Part shown: piece after piece, positions 14,975 through 24,495 of the stretch
Position numbering within the stretch: the first letter of the stretch is position 1
Layout: every line of letters starts with the position of its first letter
Origin: Rhizobium redzepovicii
Lineage (GTDB): Bacteria > Pseudomonadota > Alphaproteobacteria > Rhizobiales > Rhizobiaceae
Assembly (NCBI RefSeq): GCF_019793435.1
Contig: NZ_JAILYH010000026.1
Location: 16,381 to 80,380 of the forward strand
DNA: 64,000 nt
Direction of reading: 5' to 3'
Made by a program: the position numbers and the translations under genes
The notes under the pieces: model-generated
Seen by the model: the letters and a program-made list of their open reading frames with translations, nothing else
The model's database searches: none
Told to the model about the DNA's origin: nothing

Positions 14975-17107
14975 TCACCCCTCCAACTCCACAATCGCAC
15001 AGCCATACCCCTCAAGCTCCAGCCTCCCCTTCACCGCCTTCCCCCCATCCAGCAGATCTCGCCCGGCCGGCACGCCGCCGATCGTCGCCGGCTGGTCCGT
15101 ATAGTTCTGCACAAACAGCAGCCGCCGCTCGTCATTCATCCGCATCGTCACCTCCACGCCTTCGGGCAGGCCGCCGACCAGCGGTTCGATGCCTGCCTGG
15201 GGGAAGAGGCGTTCGGTCAGCGCTTCGGTCAACTCAGGCGTGAGATAGGTGCCGAGATAGACCACCTGCCCCTTGCCGACCTTGCGGGCGGTCGCCATTG
15301 CCCAGCCCTCGGCATAGCGGTTCGACCAGGCGGCGATCACTTCGACGTCGCTATCGACGGTGAGGTTTTCATAGAAGTGGCCGGCGGTGATTTCGCGGTT
15401 GCCGATCTTGAAGCGGCGTTGGCGGCGCTGGGATTCGGCCGGTTTGTTCGGCGGGATGACGAGACCGCCGGAGCGCTCCATCACGTCGAACAGGCCGTTG
15501 GCGCCGGGGGCGGTAAGACGGCCGAAATCTTCGACGCGTACGCCGGTGAGTTTAGACAGCGCGGTGCCCGGCGCGGTTTGCCGGATGACGTGGTTGTCTT
15601 CGTCGCGGGTGCCGGTGCGGGCGCCGATGACGACGGTGCCGCCTGAGGCTGCGAAGGCTTCGAGCTTGGCCGTCCATTCATCCTTCCACATCACCCAATG
15701 CGGGACATAGAAAAGTTTCAGCCTGGAAAGATCGTCTTCGGGATGAATGAAACCGCAGGCGATGCCGCGATCGTAGCAATATTGATGCATCAGGATCGCG
15801 TCGTCCTGCGGGCTCGGCAGGCCGATCGGATAGGTCTTGTGGGCTTCCTGATTGTCGAAATCGGAGCCGGCGATGCCGACATCCATGCGCACATAGGTGC
15901 CGAGGATCTTCGGCTGCAGCGCGATCATCTCGGTCGCGAAGCGCTTGGCCTCCTCATAGCGGTGGCGGCCGATATCGTCATGATCGATGATGCCCATCCA
16001 GTAGATCTCGGCGCCGAAATGGGCCGGGCGCCAGCGGAAGAACATCAAGCCGTCAGCCCCGTGGGCGACCGAGGAGAGCGCCATGCGGCGCAACTCGCCC
16101 GGCTCCGGCGTCAGCGTGCAGAAGCCCGGCTGGCTGCCGAAACCCGATTGCTGCTCGGGAACGATGTAATTGCCGGAGAAGCCGCGGCAGATATCGAGGT
16201 GCAGCGCCTGCACCTTGGCGTGGTTGCCGAGCCGCTGGAACTCGTCATAGAGCATCGGATAGATGTCGTAGCCGACGAAATCGAGATCCTTGCTGAACTG
16301 CCCGCGGAAATCGATATCCCTCAAGCCCCCGAGATTGTGGAAGACGAACCAGGAGGGTTTGACGGCTCTGAGGATTTCCACCTGATCGTGCTGGAAGCGC
16401 GCTGTGGAGAAGGCGAGGAAGCGGTGGTAATCCTGCAGATGGCCGGGGCTCGGGAAGGTCGGACCGAACTCGATCGGCAGCACCACCTGGTCGAAACCGT
16501 CATAGGCCGTCGCCCAGAAATCGCCGCCCCAGGCCCGGTTGAGCTTGGCGATCTCGCCGTATTTGTCGGCGAGGAAGGCCTGGAATTCGCTGAGCGTCGC
16601 CTTGGAAAAGCTCTCCGGCATGCTGGTGTTGAGCTCGTTATCGGTCTGCCATCCCACGACATGCGGGTTGTCGCGATAGTGCTCGGCCATTGCCTTGGTG
16701 ATGCGCTTGCTGTGCTCGCGAAACACAGGGCTTGCCGTGTCGCAATGCTGGCGCGAGCCGTGGCTCATCGGCCGGCCCTTGCCGTCAACCCTTAAAATTT
16801 CAGGGTGGGCTGCGGTCAGCCAGCGCGGCGGCGTCGCCGTCGGCGTGCACATGATCGTATCGATGCCGTAACGCCCGAGCAGTGATATGGCACGGTCGAA
16901 CAGATCGAAATCGAAAGTACCGAGCTTCGGCTCGAGAATATGCCAGGCGAATTCGGCCATGCGCACCACGTTGAAGCCGGCTTTGGCCATGCGCTCGGCG
17001 TCGCGCTCCCAATAGCTTTCATCGACATGCTCGGGATAATGCGGCGCACCGACGAGGAAGCGGTCGGTCTTGACGGGGTTCCATACGGAGAGGGTCTTGT
17101 CGGACAC
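14975..17107 (-). CDS. Beta-galactosidase, glycoside hydrolase family 42
   Basis: 710 residues from a GTG at 17107, chosen because AAGGAAAG lies upstream and it begins 13 bases after the ATPase stop; a longer in-frame start would overlap that gene. The GH42 core is clear: an N-terminal barrel (APHYPEHVDESYWERD), the acid/base Glu158 in GWQTDNELN, and the likely nucleophile Glu318 in IVPEQQSGFG. The later parts are the trimerisation and C-terminal beta domains. No signal peptide, so it acts in the cytoplasm on imported beta-galactosides. It is the last gene of the ABC operon. Confidence 0.93.
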   Translation of the reverse strand: MSDKTLSVWNPVKTDRFLVGAPHYPEHVDESYWERDAERMAKAGFNVVRMAEFAWHILEPKLGTFDFDLFDRAISLLGRYGIDTIMCTPTATPPRWLTAAHPEILRVDGKGRPMSHGSRQHCDTASPVFREHSKRITKAMAEHYRDNPHVVGWQTDNELNTSMPESFSKATLSEFQAFLADKYGEIAKLNRAWGGDFWATAYDGFDQVVLPIEFGPTFPSPGHLQDYHRFLAFSTARFQHDQVEILRAVKPSWFVFHNLGGLRDIDFRGQFSKDLDFVGYDIYPMLYDEFQRLGNHAKVQALHLDICRGFSGNYIVPEQQSGFGSQPGFCTLTPEPGELRRMALSSVAHGADGLMFFRWRPAHFGAEIYWMGIIDHDDIGRHRYEEAKRFATEMIALQPKILGTYVRMDVGIAGSDFDNQEAHKTYPIGLPSPQDDAILMHQYCYDRGIACGFIHPEDDLSRLKLFYVPHWVMWKDEWTAKLEAFAASGGTVVIGARTGTRDEDNHVIRQTAPGTALSKLTGVRVEDFGRLTAPGANGLFDVMERSGGLVIPPNKPAESQRRQRRFKIGNREITAGHFYENLTVDSDVEVIAAWSNRYAEGWAMATARKVGKGQVVYLGTYLTPELTEALTERLFPQAGIEPLVGGLPEGVEVTMRMNDERRLLFVQNYTDQPATIGGVPAGRDLLDGGKAVKGRLELEGYGCAIVELEG

Positions 17108-17120
17108 GGTGGGTCTTTCC

Positions 17121-18266
17121 TTATCTGTCGAGAATGGTCTTGCGGGCGCTGATCGCGCGGCCGCCTTCGGATGAAAAGAGATAGAGCTCGCTGGCATCGA
17201 GCTTCAGCGCCACCTTCTGCTCAGCGGCGAAGGGCGCGACGTAGCTGAGCTGCACGGTGATGTGGCCGGTGCCGCTCTCCGAGGCGATGGTTCGCATATT
17301 GCCGGCGTCGACATAGAGAATGGTTTCGCGGCCGAGATGCTCGACCAGCCGGACATCGCCTTCGATCGCCCCGCCCTGGCTGGCATCGGTGACGATCGAT
17401 ATCGTCTCCGGACGAACGCCGAGCGTCAGGCTGGCGCCTTTTCCAAGCGCCGACGGCTGCGCCAGCTCCACTGTCACCGGCACGAGGCCGGGTGCCGAAA
17501 CGGTGATATTGCGGCCCGACACGTCGTCGACGGTGACGCCGAGGAAATTCATGCGCGGCGCGCCGAGGAAGCCGGCGACAAAAAGATTGTCGGGGTTGCG
17601 GTAAAGCTCCAACGGCGAGCCGACCTGCTCGATGATCCCCTGGTTCAGCACGACGATGCGGCTTGCCATGGTCATCGCCTCCACCTGGTCGTGGGTGACG
17701 TAGACCATGGTGGCGCCGAGTTCGGCATGCAGGCTGCTCAATTCGACGCGCATCTGGGTGCGGAGCGCCGCATCGAGGTTCGACAGCGGCTCGTCGAACA
17801 GGAAGACCTCGGGCGAGCGGGTGATCGCCCGGCCGATCGCCACACGCTGCCGCTGGCCACCGGAAAGCTGCTTCGGGCGCTTGTCGAGCTGATCGGTAAT
17901 CCTCAAGATCTTGGCGGCGCGTGCAACGGCCACGTCGATCTCGGCCTTCGGGCGCTTGGCCATGCGCAGGCCGAAGCCCATATTCTCCGCCACCGTCATA
18001 TGCGGATAGAGCGCATAGGACTGGAAGACCATGGCGATGCCGCGATCACCCGGTTCCTGCTTGCTGACGTCGCGGCCATTGATCAGGATCTGGCCGGAGG
18101 AAATCTCCTCCAGGCCGGCGATCGATTTCAAAAGCGTGGACTTGCCGCAGCCCGACGGCCCGACCATGACGATGAACTCGCCTTGCGCCACGGAAAGATC
18201 GATGCCGCGCAGCGCATGATAGCTGCCGTAATTCTTGTTGATCTCACGGAGTTCGAGACTGGTCAT
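17121..18266 (-). CDS. Sugar ABC transporter ATP-binding protein (UgpC/MsmK type)
   Basis: 381 residues. Walker A GPSGCGKST (36-44), Q-loop FQSYALYPHMTV, signature LSGGQRQRVAIGRAI, Walker B VFLFDEPLSNLD and the switch His in VTHDQVEAM are all intact. The extra C-terminal ~140 residues are the OB-like TOBE domain of the CUT1 carbohydrate subfamily. It is downstream of two permease genes and upstream of the GH42 gene on the minus strand. It powers uptake of the sugar, probably a beta-galactoside. Confidence 0.95.
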   Translation of the reverse strand: MTSLELREINKNYGSYHALRGIDLSVAQGEFIVMVGPSGCGKSTLLKSIAGLEEISSGQILINGRDVSKQEPGDRGIAMVFQSYALYPHMTVAENMGFGLRMAKRPKAEIDVAVARAAKILRITDQLDKRPKQLSGGQRQRVAIGRAITRSPEVFLFDEPLSNLDAALRTQMRVELSSLHAELGATMVYVTHDQVEAMTMASRIVVLNQGIIEQVGSPLELYRNPDNLFVAGFLGAPRMNFLGVTVDDVSGRNITVSAPGLVPVTVELAQPSALGKGASLTLGVRPETISIVTDASQGGAIEGDVRLVEHLGRETILYVDAGNMRTIASESGTGHITVQLSYVAPFAAEQKVALKLDASELYLFSSEGGRAISARKTILDR

Positions 18267-18303
18267 GTCCTGGCCCTCTCTTGTTGAAATGGAAAACGCA
18301 CGC

Positions 18304-19155
18304 TCATCCCTTCACCGCCCCCATGGTCAGGCCGGCGATGAAGTGGCGCTGCATTAGGAAGAACATCACCACCGGCGGCACGGCGACGACGATGGTGCCC
18401 GCGGAAATCAGGTTCCAGGCCGAGACCCATTCGCCGCGCAGATTGGCAAGGCCTGCGGTGACCGGCTTGACGCTGTCGCTGACGGTCAGCACCACCGCCC
18501 AGAAATAGTCGTTCCAGATGAAGGTGAAGATCAGGATGGCAAGCGCCGCCAGTGCCGGCCGCACCAGCGGGATCGCCACATGGATGAGCGTCTGGAAGGG
18601 CGACGCCCCTTCGGCGCGGGCCGCCTGAAAGAGTTCGTCCGGCAGGGCGGCGATGAAATTGCGCATGAACAGCGTCGCGAACCCGGTCTGGAAGGCGACA
18701 TGGAAGATGATCAGCGCCGCCGTGGTGTCGATCAGGTCGAGGCGGACCATCAGGTCGCGCACCGGGATCATCATGATCTGATGCGGCAGGAAATTGCCGC
18801 CGACGAACAGCGCGAAGATCAACATATTGCCGGGAAAGCGGTAGCGCGATAGCACGTAGCCGGCGAGCGTCGAGAGCGCCAGCACGCCGATCACCGAGGG
18901 AATGGTGATGATCAGGCTGTTGAGGAAGTAGCGCGCCATCGGCGTCTGGGTGAAGACGGCGGTGTAATTATCGATGACACCGATGCCGGTCGGCCATCCC
19001 CACAGATTGCCGCCCATGACATCCTCGGTCGAGCGGAACGAGGTGAGGATGATTGCAAACAGCGGGCAGAGCCAGAGCAGCAGCACGATGACGACGGCAA
19101 GCACATAGAGGCGGCGCTGCCAGACGGCGGCTTCCGGAATGGGACGAGGATACAT
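18304..19155 (-). CDS. Sugar ABC transporter permease (MalG type)
   Basis: 283 residues from the ATG at 19155. Six membrane segments; the EAA loop that docks the ATPase reads QAARAEGASPFQTLIHVAIP. The start overlaps the stop of the upstream permease gene by one base (TGATG), which indicates translational coupling. An in-frame upstream extension exists but would lie entirely over the other permease gene and is rejected. Confidence 0.93.
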   Translation of the reverse strand: MYPRPIPEAAVWQRRLYVLAVVIVLLLWLCPLFAIILTSFRSTEDVMGGNLWGWPTGIGVIDNYTAVFTQTPMARYFLNSLIITIPSVIGVLALSTLAGYVLSRYRFPGNMLIFALFVGGNFLPHQIMMIPVRDLMVRLDLIDTTAALIIFHVAFQTGFATLFMRNFIAALPDELFQAARAEGASPFQTLIHVAIPLVRPALAALAILIFTFIWNDYFWAVVLTVSDSVKPVTAGLANLRGEWVSAWNLISAGTIVVAVPPVVMFFLMQRHFIAGLTMGAVKG

Positions 19156-20039
19156 CAGCCTCCCCTCTCTTCGCTGCGGATGATGTGACTGAGATACCAG
19201 GCGATGAAGACGGCCATGATCACGAAGAGCACGGAGGCGATCGCCGCGCCGTAGCCGAAGCGGTAGGAAAAGATCGACTGCTCGTACATCTGGTAGGCAA
19301 GCACCGAGGACGAGCCGAACGGCCCGCCTGAGGTCATCACCGACACCATGTCGAAGGAGCGCAGGGCGCCGACGACGGTGACGGCAATGGCGATGAAAGT
19401 GACCTGGGTCAGCTGCGGCAGCACGATGTGGCGCAGCATGTTCCAGCCCCTCGCCCCGTCCACGCGGCCGGCGCCGATCAGCTCTTCGCTCAAATTGTTG
19501 AGACCGGCGAGATAGAGCACCATGCAGAAGGTGACCTGCGGCCAGAGAGCGGCGATGACAATGGCGAAGGTGACGAAATGCTCGTCGGACAGAACCGCCG
19601 GCGCGACCGCCCCGAAGGCCCGGAAGATCAGCGCGAGAAGGCCGAACTCCGGCGTATAGACCCAGGTGAAGACGACGCCGACGGTCACCGAGGCGAGCAC
19701 CAGCGGAATGAAGAACAGCGACTTCAGGAAGCGCATGCCGCGGATTTTCTGGTTGACCAGCAGCGCGATGGCAAGCCCGATCGGCGGGGCGGCCATGAAC
19801 ATGACGAGCCAGATCAGATTGTTCTTCAGCGACACGTAGAATTGCGGATCGTTGTAGAGCTCGACGTAATTGCCGAAGCCGATCCACACCATCGGGCCGA
19901 AGCCGTCCCAGTCGTGCAAACTGATCCAGACGCTGCGGACGGCCGACAGCAGGATGACGGTCGAAAACAGCACGATCGCTGGTGCGATGAGCAAAGTCGG
20001 GGTAAGCCACCAACGCTGGCGGCGCCATAATGTCTGCAT
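19155..20039 (-). CDS. Sugar ABC transporter permease (MalF type)
   Basis: 294 residues with six or so membrane segments starting at LLIAPAIVLFSTVILL. The EAA loop is ELIGAGRVDGARGWNMLRHI followed by VLPQL. It pairs with the MalG-type permease through a one-base overlap. It is separated from the substrate-binding-protein gene by 342 bp of repeats, unusual inside an otherwise tight operon. Confidence 0.93.
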   Translation of the reverse strand: MQTLWRRQRWWLTPTLLIAPAIVLFSTVILLSAVRSVWISLHDWDGFGPMVWIGFGNYVELYNDPQFYVSLKNNLIWLVMFMAAPPIGLAIALLVNQKIRGMRFLKSLFFIPLVLASVTVGVVFTWVYTPEFGLLALIFRAFGAVAPAVLSDEHFVTFAIVIAALWPQVTFCMVLYLAGLNNLSEELIGAGRVDGARGWNMLRHIVLPQLTQVTFIAIAVTVVGALRSFDMVSVMTSGGPFGSSSVLAYQMYEQSIFSYRFGYGAAIASVLFVIMAVFIAWYLSHIIRSEERGG

Positions 20040-20107
20040 GTCAGGAGCCTCATGTTAAAGGTGCGAGGTCTTTCCGCTCGAGCCGCCGGCAAAGCCCGCC
20101 AACCCCT

Positions 20108-20190
20108 CTTTCGTCATGCTCGGGCTTGTCCCGCGCATCTGCACAGGTCGGTGCGCAGCAGATCCTCGGCACAAGGCCGAGGATGACGTC
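20108..20190. repeat. Palindromic repeat unit 1 inside the ABC operon
   Basis: Begins TTTCGTCATGCTCGGGCTTG and ends CCTCGGCACAAGGCCGAGGA, with self-complementary arms. It is one of two diverged direct copies (the other at 20260-20346), each preceded by a matching CAAAGCCCGCCAAC/CAAAGCCTGCCAAC segment, giving a period of about 150 bp. Confidence 0.65.
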
Positions 20191-20259
20191 GAGTTGAGGC
20201 GGGCGTCGCCGGGAGTAGAGCGACGCCCTCGGTTTGCTGGCAAAGCCTGCCAACTCCCC

Positions 20260-20346
20260 CTTCGTCAGGCTCGGGTTGTCCCGAGCACCTGCAACCGATC
20301 GATAGGGCAGCAGATCCTCGGCACGAGGCCGAGGAATGACGTTGAG
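20260..20346. repeat. Palindromic repeat unit 2 inside the ABC operon
   Basis: Second copy of the 20108-20190 unit, with TTCGTCAGGCTCGGGTTGTC and CCTCGGCACGAGGCCGAGGA. Together the two copies fill the gap between the binding-protein and permease genes. Such hairpins between a binding-protein gene and its permease genes can protect the upstream mRNA (known for malE-malF); here that is inference. Confidence 0.65.
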
Positions 20347-20381
20347 TAAGAGCGCAGTCCGTCACCAAACCGGTTGCAAGC

Positions 20382-21656
20382 TCAGATCTTATAGATCCGC
20401 TTGCGCGTGCCCTCGAGGCGCGTGAGGATCGCCTTGCGCCGGTCGGGCTTGGCCATGAACTCCTGGAAGCCGACGAGGCCGGCCTGGGCCATGTCGGGGT
20501 CGCTGTCTCGGTCGTAATATTGCGAGGTGCCCTGCACCGTCTTCATCGTCTCCACAGCGATATTGACGAGCGGATCCTTGCTCTGAGGCAGGTCGTTGCG
20601 CGGTGGCACGTTGCCGCCGGGCTCCAGATAGGCCGCCAGGTTCTCCGGTCTGTAGAAATAGGCGAGGAAGTCGCGGGCGCCCTGCTTATTCTTAGCCTTG
20701 GCGGGAATATGGATCGAATTGACCGAGAACTCCTCGAAATGGCCGACCTTGGCGTCGAGCACCGGGAAGGTCGCGTAGCCGAGCTGCGGCAGATCCTCGG
20801 CGGTGAAGGCCGAGCGCAGGAAGGCGCCGAGGTTCATCATGCCCGCCTTCTTCTGCGCCAGAAGGGCTGCCGCCTCCTGCCAGCCGAACGAGGTATGGTT
20901 CGGGGTGAAGAAACCCTTCGCAATCATCGCTTCCCACTGGTCGAAGACAGCGGTTAGCGACGGATCAAGATAGCTCATTTCGCCATTCATCAGCGCCATG
21001 TGCTTGTCGAGACCGTTGATGCGCAGGTTCATCTGGTCGAACCAGCCGGCCGCCGGCCACAATTCCTTGGTGCCGATCGCAACTGGGGTGATGCCGGCCG
21101 CCTTGCACTTGTCGCCATAGGCCATGAAGTCCTCGGCCGTTTTCGGCACGGTCAATCCATGCTCTTCGAACACGTCCTTGCGGTAGAACATACCCCAGAG
21201 CGTGCCGCCGGTGGGAAGGCCGTACTGCTTGCCGTCTTCGGTGACGGCGCCGGCCGTCGCCCCCAACACATCCTTGTACTTTTCCTTCTCGAAGAGATCG
21301 GAAATATCGTCGAACAGGCCGCGCTTGACGAAGGCGCGCATGCGGTTGCCGGAAAACCAGGAGCAGACATCCGGCGCGCCGGCGACGAGATAGTTGCGGA
21401 TCGCCGTCTTGTGGGCCTCGTGATCCATATTGTTGATGACGACATTGACGCCGGCTTCCTTGCTGAAGCCCGCGGCGATCGCCTTCAGCGCGCCGAGCGC
21501 TTCGCCATTGTTTTCGGCGGAGATCATCGTGACCTCCTGCGCCTGGGCGATCGCCGGGATCGGGAAGCCGCCGGTGACAGCCGCGGCGGACACCAGGCCC
21601 GCGCCCTTCAGGAAGCGCCTGCGGGTGGTTGACGGAAATTGCTTCAAAAATGTCAT
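20382..21656 (-). CDS. Sugar ABC transporter substrate-binding protein, Tat-type signal
   Basis: 424 residues from the ATG at 21656, which has GGAGG eight bases upstream. The signal sequence carries a twin-arginine motif (TTRRRFLKGAGLVSAAAV) and a cleavage region ending AIAQAQE. The mature part is a family 1 extracellular solute-binding protein (YGLPTGGTLWGMFYRKDVFE; WFDQMNLRINGLD). It captures the sugar in the periplasm for the two permeases. First gene of the operon, divergent from the ROK regulator. Confidence 0.93.
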   Translation of the reverse strand: MTFLKQFPSTTRRRFLKGAGLVSAAAVTGGFPIPAIAQAQEVTMISAENNGEALGALKAIAAGFSKEAGVNVVINNMDHEAHKTAIRNYLVAGAPDVCSWFSGNRMRAFVKRGLFDDISDLFEKEKYKDVLGATAGAVTEDGKQYGLPTGGTLWGMFYRKDVFEEHGLTVPKTAEDFMAYGDKCKAAGITPVAIGTKELWPAAGWFDQMNLRINGLDKHMALMNGEMSYLDPSLTAVFDQWEAMIAKGFFTPNHTSFGWQEAAALLAQKKAGMMNLGAFLRSAFTAEDLPQLGYATFPVLDAKVGHFEEFSVNSIHIPAKAKNKQGARDFLAYFYRPENLAAYLEPGGNVPPRNDLPQSKDPLVNIAVETMKTVQGTSQYYDRDSDPDMAQAGLVGFQEFMAKPDRRKAILTRLEGTRKRIYKI

Positions 21657-21823
21657 TGAATTCCTCCCAGTTGATCGATCGACATCTCCCGACCGCCGCC
21701 TCCTCCATGAAACGGTCCGACCAGGCTTCAACACCGCGATCCACCCGCAATTCCAGCGATAATCCGCTTGGCTGAGTTGATCGGCGGGCGAACTTATGCA
21801 TAGATCTTTTCGGCCCGCAATAA

Positions 21824-21840
21824 TTAATTTACAAAATTAA
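21824..21840. promoter_or_regulatory. Candidate ROK-regulator operator
   Basis: TTAATTT-ACA-AAATTAA is a perfect 7-bp inverted repeat with a 3-bp centre, in the AT-rich gap between the binding-protein gene and the ROK gene, 10 bp before the ROK start. AT-rich palindromes of this kind are typical sites of NagC/Mlc/XylR-type repressors. Confidence 0.55.
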
Positions 21841-21850
21841 GGAATGCATC

Positions 21851-23065
21851 GTGAAGTTAAAAGGCGACCAGACCACGGCGAGAGCCATGAACCGACGCCT
21901 CATTCTCAACCTTCTCCGGCGCGAAGGGCCGAGGAGCCGCGCCGACATCGCCGCCGTCATCGGCTTGAGCCCGGCCGCCGTCACCTTCGTCGTCACCGAC
22001 CTGCTGGAGGAAGGCATCGTCCTCGAAGGCAAGACCGTGCCCGGCCTTACCGGCCGCCGGCCGATCCCGGTCGATATCAACTACGAACACGCGCTTGCCG
22101 TCGGCTTCAAGCTGATGGTGGATTCGGTCGAGTGCGTGGCGACGGACCTCGCTACCAACCCGGTCGCCGCCATGCGGGTCAGCCTTGCCGGCCACGACCC
22201 CGATAAAGTCGCCGACCTGCTGGCGGCGACCGTCCCGGAACTGGTCAAGCTCGCCGGCCGGCCCGACGCCAGGCTTGCCGGCATCGGCATTTCCATGCCC
22301 GGCGTCATCAACCACGAGCAGACGGCCTGCGTGCGCAGCTACCGCTTCGGCTGGAACAACGTTCCGCTGGCCGCGCTGGTCGCGGCCCGCGTCCACGTGC
22401 CGGTCTGGCTGGAGGACGACACCAACGCCTATGCCATCGCCCAGCAGCTCTTCGGGCTTGGCCGCCAGCACCGCAACATGGCGGTGCTCGCCGTCGGCGT
22501 CGGCATCAGCTGCGCACTCGTCATTGACGGCAAGCTCTATCGCGGCGCCAATGGTGCCGCCGGCAAGTTCGGCCACACGCTCTTCGAGGAAGGCGGCCGG
22601 CTCTGCGAATGCGGCAAACGCGGCTGTCTGATGGCCTATCACTCGGAACTGTCGATGCTGCGCCGCTGGCGGGAAGCAACCGGCCGCGGCGAGGAACTGG
22701 GCTTGCCTCAACTCTGCGAGGCACTGTTATCAGGCGACGCCACCGCCCTCGCCCTCGTCGCCGATTCCGGCCGCGGCATCGGCACCGCCCTTGCCAATCT
22801 CGTCAACATCACCGACCCCGAAGTCATCGTCGCCGGCGGCGAAGCCGTCTCCCTCGGCGATCCCTTCCTGACACCACTGCGCGAAGCCCTCGCCGCCCGA
22901 ACCTTCCGCACCGCCCCGCCGCTTTTGCCCGACTGGGAAGACAATTCCTGGGCCCGGGGTGCTGCCGCCCTGGTCACCCAGAAGATCTTCGACTTCGAAT
23001 CGTCGGGCGGGGTGACGGATATTGCGACTCTGGGGAATGTCAGAGGCTCGACGTCGGCGGCTTGA
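21851..23065 (+). CDS. ROK-family transcriptional repressor
   Basis: 404 residues from a GTG start with AAGGA upstream. N-terminal winged helix-turn-helix (RRLILNLLRREGPRSRADIA, then GLSPAAVTFVVTDLLEEG), followed by a sugar-kinase-like ROK domain. The ROK signature with its zinc motif reads CECGKRGCLMAY. Divergent from the ABC/GH42 operon, so it very likely represses that operon until a sugar or sugar phosphate binds. The palindrome at 21824-21840 is the best candidate site. Confidence 0.92.
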   Translation: MKLKGDQTTARAMNRRLILNLLRREGPRSRADIAAVIGLSPAAVTFVVTDLLEEGIVLEGKTVPGLTGRRPIPVDINYEHALAVGFKLMVDSVECVATDLATNPVAAMRVSLAGHDPDKVADLLAATVPELVKLAGRPDARLAGIGISMPGVINHEQTACVRSYRFGWNNVPLAALVAARVHVPVWLEDDTNAYAIAQQLFGLGRQHRNMAVLAVGVGISCALVIDGKLYRGANGAAGKFGHTLFEEGGRLCECGKRGCLMAYHSELSMLRRWREATGRGEELGLPQLCEALLSGDATALALVADSGRGIGTALANLVNITDPEVIVAGGEAVSLGDPFLTPLREALAARTFRTAPPLLPDWEDNSWARGAAALVTQKIFDFESSGGVTDIATLGNVRGSTSAA

Positions 23066-23282
23066 GACGCGCGAGATAGGCCGGATTTGCCGGATAACTC
23101 ATTCCGTGCAAGGCGGGCTTGCACGGCACGACAGAGGATACACCCAACCCGAGCAGCCACCGCGGCCTAGATACACTCGCTTACAAAAAGGCAGGATTCC
23201 CGACACATCCCAGGTTCAATCATTGGCTGAAATGCGATTGCGGCCGATGAGCCGGAAAGGTCAATTCAGGAAGGATGACACG

Positions 23283-23669
23283 ATGAAAACGATCCAGGCT
23301 ATGGCCCTCGGCCTTGTTCTCGGCGCTGCCACGACAGCGCATGCGGACCAGCCGCTGCAGCGCACCGATCTCGTCCGGAGCGACATCGACGTGCCCGGCC
23401 ATGAGGCCGTTCAGGTACGCGTCGATTTCGCCCCCGGCGTTCTCGCCCCCAATCATTCTCATCCCGGCGAAGAGATCGCCTTCGTTGTCGATGGCACGCT
23501 GGAATACCGGCTCGAAGGCCGGGAGCCAGTGACGCTCAAGGCCGGCCAGTCCCTGTTCATTCCCTCCGGCGTGGTGCACTCGGCCAAGAACGTCGGCAGC
23601 GGCAAGGCATCGGAGCTGGCGACCTATATCGTGCACAAGGGAGAGCCGCTGGTCGTGCCTGCCAAGTGA
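23283..23669 (+). CDS. Periplasmic cupin-domain protein
   Basis: 128 residues. Signal peptide at 1-21 (MALGLVLGAATTAHA), then a single cupin barrel with the metal-binding pattern: HSHPGEEIAFV (His, His, Glu) and a later His in SGVVHSAKN. AAGGATG precedes the start; a longer in-frame start upstream lacks a ribosome site. Similar small exported cupins are common in rhizobia; substrate unknown. Confidence 0.88.
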   Translation: MKTIQAMALGLVLGAATTAHADQPLQRTDLVRSDIDVPGHEAVQVRVDFAPGVLAPNHSHPGEEIAFVVDGTLEYRLEGREPVTLKAGQSLFIPSGVVHSAKNVGSGKASELATYIVHKGEPLVVPAK

Positions 23670-23746
23670 GCCTGCGTCAGGAATGCGGCGGGCGCCGGAA
23701 GCGCTCGCCGCCCGGACTCTTGGCCCGCCCCTGCGTTTGAGTGAGG

Positions 23747-24196
23747 CTATTGCTGCGGCTGCGCCGGCGGCGGGGTGCCGATCTTTTCCAGAACCTTCTT
23801 GGCCAGCGCCGGATCGCTCTGGGCGGCCGTCAGGATCGAGGAATATTCCTCGACGGAGATATCTTTGGAGGCTTCGACGGTATCGACCATCTGTTTCTTG
23901 GCTTCTGCCTGCAGCTTTTGCTTGCCGGCCTCGTCCTTCGTCGCGCCGATCTTGGCCGAATATTCCTGCCTGACTTTGTCGACCTGCAGATAGGCAACGG
24001 CAAAGGCCTCGAGCTTCTGATCGCTGACGGCCGCGGGCGCCGCCGTACCGCCGCTCTGGCCCTGCATCGGCGCCTGGCCCTGTGCCGGCGGCTGGGCTTG
24101 CGCCTGGGCCATCTCCGCAGCGGATGCCGGGCTGAAAGCAAGCAGGCTGAAGACAGCCGCGGTCATCATTGCCAGGGATGTGTAACGAGTGATCAT
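23747..24196 (-). CDS. DUF4168 exported protein
   Basis: 149 residues. Signal peptide (MITRYTSLAMMTAAVFSLLAFSPASA split around residue 26), a Gln/Pro/Gly-rich linker, then the conserved helical DUF4168 region (LEAFAVAYLQVDKVRQEY and QMVDTVEASKDISVEEYSSI). The domain ends with a Pro/Gln tail. Function unknown in the family. Convergent with the cupin gene, 77 bp apart. Confidence 0.85.
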   Translation of the reverse strand: MITRYTSLAMMTAAVFSLLAFSPASAAEMAQAQAQPPAQGQAPMQGQSGGTAAPAAVSDQKLEAFAVAYLQVDKVRQEYSAKIGATKDEAGKQKLQAEAKKQMVDTVEASKDISVEEYSSILTAAQSDPALAKKVLEKIGTPPPAQPQQ

Positions 24197-24495
24197 ATTC
24201 GTTCCTTTTCACGTGCATGATTTGATTGGCAGCAAGCCGCCTCGGTCGATCGCCAGCCGCTGAATGGCCGGCGAGGTCGCGAACATGGAGCCCCTAAGAG
24301 GGCACGGTGCGGCGGTAACGGGGCCATTTGCTGACGATTGAACGGCGGCTTTGTGACGCCGACCGGCCCCACCGCGCCGATGCCGATGGCGTACGTATCG
24401 CCTGAGGGTGGCATTCTCGCCGCAGTAAGAGGCGGAGTTGTGCAGGCTCTGCGGCAATCGTATGGTCCTGCACTACGCCAAACGGAGGAGCCCAA
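24197..24495. other. Gene-free stretch
   Basis: About 300 bp between divergent DUF4168 and monooxygenase-like genes. Short frames on both strands lack ribosome sites and recognisable motifs. I see no palindrome or promoter signature that I would call. Confidence 0.4.

Noticed and set aside
13536..15104. A 522-codon plus-strand frame overlapping the MFS gene.
   Set aside because: Its composition (Arg/His/Pro rich) is that of a shifted frame, and it runs on into the RIME-like repeat.
18304..20028. A 574-codon minus-strand frame spanning both permease genes.
   Set aside because: Only the part from 19155 downward codes for a permease; the upper part is a shifted frame of the MalF-type gene.
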